The position numbers were made by a program, and so were the translations under genes. The notes below the pieces were generated by a model. It worked only from the letters and a program-made list of their open reading frames with translations, did not search any database and was not told where the DNA came from. A DNA stretch of 64,000 nt from Tubulanus polymorphus (taxonomy: Eukaryota > Nemertea > Palaeonemertea > Tubulaniformes > Tubulanidae): positions 6,319,175-6,383,174 of the forward strand of contig NC_134032.1 in the NCBI RefSeq assembly GCF_964204645.1. Reading direction: 5' to 3'. The stretch's first letter is position 1. Every line of letters starts with the position of its first letter. Shown in pieces: positions 12,150-22,500 of the stretch.

Positions 12150-12210
12150 CCCGGCAGTTAAATGGTCGCCATGTAGGCAAGGGGTCGGTAGTTTGAATCT
12201 CGGATCTTAA
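12150..12210 (+). repeat. tRNA-like SINE remnant (weak)
   Basis: GTAGCCCGGCAGTTAAATGG resembles a pol III A box region, and GGTAGTTTGAATCTCGG resembles a B box about 40 bp later. No acceptor stem can be formed convincingly, so it is a remnant rather than a tRNA gene. Confidence 0.3.
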
Positions 12211-13154
12211 AGGAAGTGAATACTGAATGAAATTTGAACTGGATTTTTAGCCCCCCAAATCAAAGTCATTGAATATAAGATGTAAGATGACTCTCACTCA
12301 ATGTATGGTATAGATTTCACTGAAAATTGATTTATATGAACTTACTTATCAGAAAATTCTAATTGATACCCAAAAGTGCAAGAGATAATTTAAAAATTCG
12401 AAACGGGCATACCCCCATAGTATTTCACTAATGTTTGACAGCTAATGCCATTTTTCAAAAGGGATACAAACTATTTATTAATAACATCAATATAATGCGA
12501 TGCCTTTTACTACAGTAAAGTCTGGTGCGGAGTAGATGCACAGAAAGGGTTAATTGAAATAGAGACGAAATTGAAGCGCAGTAACCGAGTAACTAGCAAA
12601 ACCTCACCTCCCACAGGAACAGTGCCGGTACCTCATTTAAACAAGTTCACTGTACAATTCTACATTGCAGTACCATGAGACAGCTTGTAGCCTAGTTTAA
12701 AATTTACACATACAAAAAAGACAACAAAATACAATTTCTTGATCAATTATTGCATATACTGGATAAAAGCGGGGTCAGATTGACGAAAGCAAAAATCTTT
12801 TGCATTTTTTTCACATCCTTACAATAAGCTTTTCACCAGGATTTTTCACAATCTTTTTTTTATACAAACATTTTCCAATTGCTCGCATATTTTCATATCT
12901 CGATACAATAACATAAGGGGTTACTGATCACAATCTGAACAGATAATCTTTAACACAACTTGTGCATAAATTCTGAGCTCTGTTGGATATGCAATAATGA
13001 GACAGGGATAGAAATATTCTGACGAGACACTTTTCTCAAAATATTTCTTACATTTCTTCTTACATTTCAAGATTTTTCAAATCACTTTTCAAAATTTGTC
13101 ATGAATTTTCGCATTTTTCGCGGCAATCTGACCCCTACACATTTAATTACATGG

Positions 13155-13160
13155 TTTATT
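13155..13160 (-). terminator. AATAAA polyadenylation signal of the SULF gene
   Basis: The complement of TTTATT reads AATAAA, 52 bases downstream of the TGA/TAA-side end of exon 18 (stop at 13212-13214). Its place supports exon 18 as the 3'-terminal exon. The hexamer is short, so on its own it is weak evidence. Confidence 0.5.
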
Positions 13161-13211
13161 CATGACTCTAAAATCATGACTCTAAAACCACAAGTTTTCG
13201 AGTCCATGGAT

Positions 13212-13549
13212 TTAAGATTTAAAATGATTTTGATGATCACTTTTCAACGGTAAAAATGCCTCCTCCTCGAGGAGGTCTATTTCTTCGTCGGTGTCTTGAG
13301 GCGCGTCATTTTTGTCGTTGCTCCAGATCTTGACAATGTTCTGTTGTTCTTCGATAGAAATACCGAAGCCTCCACTTGCGTATCCGGAGCCGATGACAGC
13401 ACCACCAGACGACGGCGACTCGTCGATGATAACGTCACTGCCAGCAGATGGCGTTGATGTTCGTTTGTCCGTTGTCATTGTTTTCTTATCCGGCCGATGA
13501 TTAAATCTGCTTTGGTCGATTTTTCCATTTTTCCGTTCGTAAAGTTTCC
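13212..13549 (-). CDS. Sulf: Probable SULF exon 18: long C-terminal tail
   Basis: The exon starts after TTTCTGTAG and runs 111 residues to the stop at 13212-13214. Its start phase completes the Gly codon left open by exon 17, giving [14 protein letters not shown], which sits where vertebrate SULFs read KDGGSYDLHRGQLW. The total coding length then becomes an exact multiple of three. The rest ([31 protein letters not shown]) is unlike the short vertebrate ends. AATAAA follows 52 bp downstream. The alternative is a terminal exon of another minus-strand gene, but no other candidate partner lies between here and exon 17. Confidence 0.65.
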
Positions 13550-16500
13550 CTACAGAAATACAACAAAAACATGCTACATTTCATTCTTCATTTAACGATT
13601 TGAAAAAGCTAGATCATTATTTCATTGACTACAAGCCACAAACAAATTAGGGTTAGTCCAATTTCCTAGAGGTGGGCCCAATGTTGCCCCAAGGTGCATG
13701 CGCCGATCTGCTAGACTTCTGAGTAAATCACCACCAAAAAATGAGTGATTCGAATAGGAGAGCTTTGCAGGTACTCTAACCACCTAAGGCCACAATTCAA
13801 CTTTGCTACTATACATAGCCTAACAAATCATAACGCATAATCATACCCTAACTCTTACTCTTTGGACCCTAAATCCGGTTGAAAAAGCCACCATTTTGAT
13901 TTGTTAAATGAGCCCTGACTTCTCAGACCCACATCTAGGAAATAGGAATATAGCCATAAATTATCTGAAAACCAGATTATGTTTGGCTACCGATACTTCT
14001 GTTTGGGAACAACAACTTCTGGTCGACACTAGACTACTAAAATAGATTAGACAAAAAAAATATTGGGATAAAAACATTTGCAATTCAAAAGCCAAGGGGC
14101 GTTATCTTAGAGGTGATTTCATTGCTCCAGACCACTGCTCAGAAAGCAGGCTTTAGTGTGACTTTTTTACACGCAGTCACAAGTGATTGACATTCTGACT
14201 ATCAATAACACACAGAAGAAAACAACAACAAACTAGGGGACACCATGCCCACTTGGGAAGTGGTTCCAAATGCTCAACAATCTAACAATTTCAATATTCA
14301 ACACCCCCTGGTGACCATATACAGAATCCAATGACCTTGAAACTCACCACAATCATAGAACATGTCAGCAGCTACGATTTTGTAATTGATTGTGATAACA
14401 AAATATGCCTCGTTACCACTTTAATATGGAAATACTAACTTATTCTACTATTCAACGCACCGTGGTGACCATATAGAATAACTAATGGCCTTAAAACTTG
14501 CCACAATCATAGATGATGTCATGAGCTACAACTTTGCAATTGATTGAACTTTGCAAAATATGCATTCATACGAATATAATATAGAAATACTAAGATATTG
14601 CATTATTCAACGCCCCCTGGTGGCCATATACAAAAACCAATGAACTTGAAACTCACTACAATCATAGAACACGTTATGTGCTACAACTTTCTAAATGATT
14701 GTGGTAACAAAGTACGCTTAGGTATCAATATAATGTGGAAAAACTTTTTCCCACTTACGAATGAGTACTGCTGACACCAAGATGGCCGCCAATTGCGTCA
14801 TAATTGGCAGATGAAAAATTACAATTTATGGAACTAAAATTTGTATTTCCAAGTAGTACTTACCCTTTCCTATGGTTTTTGCCAATATTTTCTAAATTTG
14901 GATTGATCGCCAATGGTTTTTCTATACGACCCGGCCCTGCGGTATTGCATTTAGCCACCGGTGAAATCCGCTATCTTTTTACGTCATAGCAGACCAAAAA
15001 AAAAACAGCTATGCGGGGCAGGTGGGCGGGATTCCCACCATAGGAAAGGGTAAGTACTACTCGGAAATACAAATTTTAGTTCCAAAAATTGTAATATTTC
15101 CGTCGAGTACTGTACCCTTTCCTATGGTTTTTGCTAGACTAGCCTAGCACAAGGATGGTGGGAAAGGTAGATAGAAAAACCACCGCTCAAACGCAAGGTA
15201 AGAGAGCACTTACCCAAGCACGGAATGGAGCACTGTAGCACAGGGAAGACCGGTTGGCCACAGTGAGTCCATCCAGCTCAGGGGCCCCCCCAGAATTTTG
15301 CGAAATTAATACTTGCAGATATGAGCCCAAACTATGTACAAGGATACACCCCCGTGATCCTGATAATGCAACATAAATATTCTACACTAAAGGGTCCGAT
15401 CGGAAAGAACGGACACCTTGAGCCATGACAACAGGGCCAAGTGAAGCTAATGAGCCTAACTGGCCTGAAACATCCCGTAAATAAAATGACGTGAATGTCG
15501 ATGGAGAATTCCAAAAGGCGGCCCGACAGACTTCCTCCAACGGAGCACCCGAAAAGGCTGCGCAGGAAGTAGCCATAGACCTCGCTTGATGAGAAACCAC
15601 TCCCTCCGAGGAAAGATTCTCCTTCAATAAAATGTCCTTGATCAGTGAAGAGACCCATCGGGCCACTGTGTCCCCCGAAATATCACCCTTTAGGTGATCC
15701 AGCAGCGGAATAAATAACCGCTCCCGTGAACCCCTCCGTGAAGCAGAGCGATCTAAATAGAAACACAATGCCCGCACAGGACATAAAGTCCTGTCCGGGA
15801 TGCCCGGTTCCACTCAATGTTTTAGGGCTTCAATTCGCCATTGACGCCCAACCGAGCCTGGTCGTTGGTTCTTTGCCAAAAATTCCAAAGCAGGCCGCAG
15901 CGAAACAAATTCCTTCGCTGGCCCAAAGACAATATGACCTTGTCGGACTGAAAGCGCATGAATCTCAGAGCGACGGGCCGAGCAAGCCAAGAATAGCAAA
16001 AATACAGTCTTTTTTGACAAGTTTGCAAATGACGCTGCCGAAAGAGGTTCAAATGGAGCCTCCATTAACTTCTTCAAAATTACAGACAGATCCCATGGTG
16101 GAACTGTCCTTGGTACCCGATGCCGGGAAATAGAAAACCCTGCAACCAGCTGGGATATCCGATGATCCCCTGCTACATTTGGCCATCCAGAAGCACGCAA
16201 TGTATGAGAAATCGCGGAGCGGTAACCTTTAATAGTTATGACCTGCAAACCTTTTACTACAAATAGGTGCAGTAAAAAATCTGCCAATTGAGCTACAGAG
16301 GGTGAGCATGGATCAATTTCCCCTGCAGCACACCAATCCGCAAAATGACTCCATTTGGCATCGTAAATGGTACTTGTTGATGGCCGCTTAGATCCTGCGA
16401 TAAAGGAGGCAGCCTGTTCTGAAAAGCCTGAAGCTGACAAGGATCGCTGGACAATGGCCAGGCGAGCAGATTTAACCACTAGCTGTTTGGATGATGCCGA

Positions 16501-19500
16501 AAGTTCCCCTGAGACAGAAGCGATGGGAAATTCGGAAGAATCCTGGGGTTGTCGCACAGTAGGTTGAGAAGTGGTAGGAACCATTTCTGAGCCGGCCAAC
16601 ATGGTGCTACCAGAACTATGTTGCAATTGACTGATCTCTCTATTTGATCCAGTAAGCGCGGCAGGACTGGTGTGGGCGGGAACGCATACGCATGCATCCC
16701 CGACCAGTCCAGAGAGAAGGCATCGACCCCCCACGCTTCCGCGTCTGGAAACAGGGACACTAACAGAGGACACCTCCGATTGAACCGGGTGGCAAACAGA
16801 TCCAGCAGCGGATTGCCAAACATGCCCCGAACCCGATCGGCTACTTCTTGTTGGAGAACCCATTCTGTCGCAATAGCCTGACCTCGACGAGACAGAGCAT
16901 CGGCCATCACGTTCCTTTTCCCTGCTAAATGTGCCACAGTCAGGGACACGCCCTTTGTCTGGCACCAGAATTTTGGCCGACAGACCTGTGAGGGTTTCTG
17001 AGTGAGTGCCCCCTTGGTTCTGAAGGTAAGCCCTCACTGTTGAATTGTCTGTGGCTAACCAAACGTGGTGGCCCTCCACTCTCCTGTGAAAGAACTTCAG
17101 GGCCTTTCACATGGCCAGCATTTCTAGGAAATTTATGTGGTTGGTGGCCTCGTAGCGAGACCATCTCCCGGCTTTGACTCGGTTCTCCAGATGTGCCCCC
17201 CATCCTTGGTGACTGGCATCCGTGAATACACGAACTGGAGCCTCTAACGGGGCTAGTGACACCCCGAGCCGAAGATTCGTAGTTGCCGCCCACAACTGAA
17301 GATCCGGACTTAGATCGGTTGGAGGTACGGGAATCTAGGTCTCCCAGTTGCCCTTCAACTGAGACCAGAAGACCTTCCAATATTGTTGCAAGCGCCTGCT
17401 TCTGAGGCAGCCTAAGGGCACCACCAGACCCATGGAGCTGATGGAGCCTAGAAGCCGTGACCAGTAACGAGCTGTTTTGGGGTTGTTGACACTCCCGCTA
17501 CAGCTTCTTGAAGTTTGGCTACTCGAACCATAGACGGAAAGACTTTGCCGATTCGGAGATCGAAGTCCATTCCGAGATAAGTGAACTGTTGGGCCGGCGT
17601 CAACTGAGATTTTTCCCTGTTTACGCGGAACCCGCGACTATTAACCAGTCGTCGAGGTAAACAGTCGAACACCCCTTGACTGAAGTACCTTCTGAACTGA
17701 CTTGACCAACTTGGTGAAAACCCACGGGGCCGTACTGAGGCCAAATGGAAGAGACCTGAATTGGAACTGGCGGCCTTTCCACTTTATCCTGAGAAATCGC
17801 CGAGATTTTGGGTGAATTGGAACCTGAAAGTAAGCATCTTTCAGGTCCAATGAAGCCGCCCATTGACCCGGACGGAGCCCTTGAATCACGTCCTTGGGCT
17901 TGGTCATCTGGAACCTTGGAATGTCTAGGTGCCGATTGAGGGATGACAGATCTATCACTGTCCGTTGACCCCCTGTGGCCTTTGGTACCATGAATATTCG
18001 AGAAAACCAGCCGGGAGAAGTTTCGTTGCAAACTGGTTCTATCGCTCCCTTCTCGGCCAATTCCTTGAGAGCCGGAGAGATTAAGGCCTCCTGACCTGGT
18101 TTTGGCCGCATGTCGGGAGGTGACCTCATCAGGCGCGGTCGCCTTAGGAAACGGAGACGGAAGCCACGAGAGACGACCCGGGAGGGCCAACCGTCTCCAA
18201 AAAGGTCGGACCAGTGGGTCGCTGCCTGCTGCAGACAACCTCCCACTGGTCCCAAGAATTCATTTCGAGTTTTTCCGAACGGAAGAGCCCCTTTTTGGAG
18301 CCTTCCCCTTGCCTCGATACGAACCAGAACTGTTACGACCGGACGAGGCTTGACACGATTGTTGAAGTTGCGCGCTAGTTCTCCAACCGGCATCCGAAGC
18401 CGCCTGAGAAAGCGCTGAAGTTTGAGATGGTCCTGTTTGCGTCCGTGCCGAACCTTGCGCCGCCGGCGTCGGACCAGAACGCTTTTTCCACGGAGTTCGG
18501 GGGTTGGACTTGGCCTGAACCTCCCGAATCTTCCTCAGCTCTGCGGAAACCGGAGCGCACCAACCGGAGAAGAGACGTGAAGACGTCCCCAATGGGGCTC
18601 TCAGCAAAGCATTGTACACCATATCCGGTAGACGAGCTTTGGAACTGGAGTCCATCACTGACTGACGGGAGGCTAACACAAGATTAGCCCGACCCCGAAC
18701 CGACAACGGAATTACATGCGAAACAGACGAAGCCAAAGATTGGATAATCCGGTCCATTCCCTCCAGTTTTAGGGCAACTGACTCTGGGTCGGAGCCCACA
18801 TGAACAGGGGCGTGAGTTTCGCGAAGCTCACCCGTCAACACCTTAAGTGCCATATCTTGAAACGAACCAACCCTGGTAAGATTGTCCAGGATTGACGTCA
18901 TGGCCACCAAACCGGACTTAGGCAAACGCATACCCGACTGTGCTGTAACAGTATCTGGGCTGATCAAAGTATAATCAGCATCCAGGCAGTTATGACTGTG
19001 ATCAATTTCCCAGATTTCATACCCCGTTCTGGAGGGGGAAATGAAAATGTTCCAGGCCGACATTCACCCCATAATTGCGTATCCAATCGAGCCCATTCTC
19101 TCGAAACCGCTGACGATTCCCGTAAAACGTTAAGATCGGAGTCCGGAGGGCGATAAGCTTCCATTGACTCACCGACCAGAGGAGCTGCTGTGGGCTTAGC
19201 GCGAGTTGCCCTGTGCTTGACAAAGAACTCACTTATCATCGCTCTAAATGGCATGTCCCCCGCTGGTTGGATAAAACTGAACGGGACGGAGATATATTGC
19301 GAGCCAGGGAAGCCCCCATCGTCTGGGGCAACCCACAATTGCTCGCGACAGGAACGACCCCAGAAGGAATTGCCGCTTCTGGGACCGGATCCTCATTGAA
19401 ATCGGACCCTACCGCAGCATCCAGGAATTCAGAGTCAGAATTCCGAAGAACTGAGTGGGCTGGCGAACTTCTAACCGGACAATCAGGAATAGGCTTACCT

Positions 19501-22500
19501 GTTGTAGAGGTTGCAGCGACTTGTTGCGACGAAGATAACAAGTTTAAAATTTTCTCTTCAAACACATGGAAATCCTTCAGGTATTTTCAGGTATTTTCCA
19601 GTATCCCGACGATCATGCCGACTTCGGTGACGGTCCCTCGAACGGGATCGAGACCTACTAGAAGAATCGCCTTCATCGCTAACCGACGTCAACGAACGAT
19701 GAGAAGTCCGACGGCGAAACTTCCGACAATAACGATCGTAGTCCCTCTCGCGATCAAACCTTGATCTGCGAGGAGATCTTGCTCGTTTATTACGCTCACG
19801 GCGTCTAAATCTAGTGAAGAGCAAGCTCTATCCCCGGAGCGACCATCAGAATCAGACGATGATGAACGTACCGGATGTTTTGAACCGGACGTCTAGACCG
19901 GACCGGTGCCCGAACCGGACCGATGCCCGACCCGGACCGGACTGGTACCGACCGAACCGGTGCGGGCCGTTCGCGACTACCGCGGCGTGCGCTCGATTCC
20001 GAACATGTAGTCTGAACCGGCCGAACCGGTGAACGACCAGAGACCGGTGAATGACCGGAGACCGGTGCCGGTGAACCAGCGTTCCTCCCCAGTGAACGGA
20101 GTTGGGAAGCCGATCGTACCTGAACGACCGGCGACCGCTCCGCTTTACGATGAGAAACAGTATTAGAAACGTCCGTTGGCACGTCGGCCGAAACCGACGA
20201 ATCCCTGCTAACTCGACGACGATCTCTTAGTTTAAGAGCCTTATCGGCCCGAAGCCAAAGGTCCTCGGACCACACCTCGCAAATCTTGCAAGGATTGCTC
20301 CTTGCACATATTTGACCGGATTTGCGCCTGCACGACGCACACGAATCGTGGTTGTCCCAGGCGCCAAACAAATGCCCGCATCCCTCCCCGCCACGATGTT
20401 GACCCTTAGGCAGGAGGGGGTGGCATAATTATCCTGTTACAAATCAAAACAATTCAATTCAATCAAATTATATTTGTAAATAAAATTCTTACAGAAAAAT
20501 AGAAACCAGGGATAACCCCCAAACCGAACGGACTCACCGTTATGAGAGTGAAAACTCCCTAATATCCTAATTCCCAGATTTTTACGGCGAAAAAATCCAA
20601 CGCGTTCTACTGTGAGAACGCCGAGAAAAAAGATGGCGGATTTCGCCGGTGGCTAAATGCAATACCGCAGGGCCGGGTCGTATAGAAAAACCATTGGCGA
20701 TCAATCCAAATTTAGAAAATATTGGCAAAAACCATAGGAAAGGGTACAGCACTCGACGGAAATATACCTGTCTCAGGTATAAAACATCCCTTTCCAAAGA
20801 ATACCCATCACAAATTGCAGTGAGAAATGATAAACCAGTAGGAAGCTACAGGAATCAGAATTTGGGCCAAAATTAACATTTTTGGGCACTAAAAAGGTCA
20901 TAGGACGGCCATCTTGAGTCCGATCGATCCAATTTTTGTTATGCTGATGGGCCCTGGGGGAATTCACATATATCCGAAAGATCAAGGTAATTGATCAAAG
21001 CGTCTTCAAAATTTCCCTCAAAAAGTTCAAAAATGTGTAAAAAGTGCTGATTTTGGCGAACAACAATGGCTGCCAGTCGGCCATCTTGAATCTGACAGGG
21101 CCAGTTTTTGGGCTGAAGATGTGTCTAGGGTAGATACATGTGTAACCCAAATATCAAGACATTACCTTGAAGCGTCTTCAAAACTTCCCAAAATAACTGG
21201 ATTCCGTCTACGTACGGACGAACGGACGGACGGACGACGAAGGACGAAAAGTGAACGTAATAGCCCGCTGGGACTTAAGTCCCAAGTGGGCTAAAAACAG
21301 GTAAAAATGTAATTCTAGTCTAGAAAACTGGCACTCGAACTAAAACAACCACGCATTGTTTTGTTTCTACGTAAGTCGACTAACTGAGTAGGCATTTACT
21401 ATTTCAAACCAATACTGAAAGCCTAGTGCAAAAAGCAATATTGTCCTGAAACATGAAACAGATATCATGTTTAAGCGTTTTTATGATTCGGTTCGCATAG
21501 CCAAACAAGAACCACGGATAAAAACCTGTGAAGAGAAAAACCCAGTGAAGAGAACTGAAGTAATTATATCGCACAATCTCAAAATGGTAGTGATTTTTAT
21601 CAGTCATATGATCGGTTAGTTTAGCTGTCACTTACTGATTGCGGGATGTTGGCGTTTGTTGTTTAGCTACTCTTGCACATTGTATTCAAACCAATAGTTT
21701 CATGTCCCACAAAACAGAACCGACTGTTTTCTTGTAACAAAGCAATGCAGTCATGAAACATATCAGAAAAACACTTCTATTTTATGTTTTTGTCTTGATG
21801 TGGCAGTTTAAGTAAAGCGTGTTTCATGTTTCATAGCACACGGTATTGAAACAAGCCAAAAGAGCATTTCTGTTTCATTTTTTTTGTGTTCATGTCTAGC
21901 TTCATTCGCGCAAGGCTTATAATGATGATAAGCGTGAATACATTATTTTCATGGAACAATGAGACTTTTCAACACTAATAGGAATTCAGATTTAGATATT
22001 GACTTTTTCGTGAAACAAAACAAACCGGAAAAGTAAAATTAAAAGGCACAACAAATGACAACAGAAAACACACATCAAAAAAAGATGAGGCAAAATAGAC
22101 CTCCGCAGAAAATATGGCTGTCTCTGTATCTTCCAGTGACATCATTGCCTGCATAGGCTTCAATTAGTGTCTACTGCAGCGGCTAGTGTCTAAATCAAAT
22201 GATGTCTTAAGAGGAATCAACAGCCGCGATCACACGGAGGCGATTTGGCCCGGGTTTGCCCTGGATCTGACCAAAGTTATATCAAATTTGGCCTGTGCCT
22301 AATTACAGGGGTGGATTAAGGGGTGGTCTCAGGTGCCTTGCCTTCTTAAAGAAGTTTCCATGAAAATTAACACTTATCTATAAAATTGCATATTTTCGTA
22401 TGTATATCTTTTAGATACTGTTAAAATCAATCCCGGCATATTTTGCCCTGGCCAAAATGCTTGTGTGATTGCGGCCTAACACGCTTGCTGCCAGCTACAA

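Larger units (their letters stand above)
6609..13211. other. Intergenic region between convergent MAM and SULF genes
   Basis: The 3' ends of two genes face each other across 6.6 kb. The region holds the GCAAAAACGAA array (7013-7505), a tRNA-SINE copy (7800-7985), a 49-bp tandem duplication (8492-8589), a degraded LINE (9240-9700), repeated TAGCTTCAT-type motifs (10180-10340) and a fragment of the 152-bp-monomer repeat family (11108-11216). The remaining open frames here lack splice or family support. Confidence 0.6.
14820..20765 (-). mobile_element. DIRS-type tyrosine-recombinase retrotransposon, structurally complete but coding-defective
   Basis: This element of about 5.9 kb is transcribed on the minus strand, as is the host SULF gene. 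It has inverted terminal repeats (20626-20746 and 14861-14980) and an internal complementary region (15037-15134) that copies both outer ends joined. Its content in order is a Gag-like protein, reverse transcriptase, RNase H, a Dam-like methyltransferase domain and a tyrosine recombinase. This order and the end structure define DIRS-1-like elements. The coding frames carry several frameshifts, a deletion after the RT YLDD box and two TGA stops, so this copy cannot make its own proteins. The ends are nearly unchanged. Confidence 0.93.
14231..21296 (+). repeat. Copy 1 of the 152-bp-monomer repeat family, split by a DIRS element
   Basis: The copy is in two pieces, 14231-14819 and 20766-21296. 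The left piece starts AACTAGGGG, has the subterminal GCCCACTTGGGA, and has three diverged monomers of about 152 bp (unit starts near 14305, 14459 and 14612, each with CCTGGTG(A/G)CCATATA). The right piece begins ACCTGTCTCAGGTATAAAAC, includes a GGAC microsatellite and ends in a strong hairpin (21262-21292) followed by CTAAAAA. Comparison with copies 2 and 3 shows the interruption exactly between GAAAAAT and ACCTG. Confidence 0.9.

Noticed and set aside
15726-16133. 135-codon plus-strand frame, and similar plus-strand frames at 16.3-19.8 kb
   Set aside because: They are antisense shadows of the DIRS recombinase, RNase H, RT and Gag frames, which carry the family motifs.
14820-20765. LTR retrotransposon or endogenous virus
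   Set aside because: No long direct terminal repeats, protease or DDE integrase; inverted ends, an ICR and a tyrosine recombinase identify a DIRS element.
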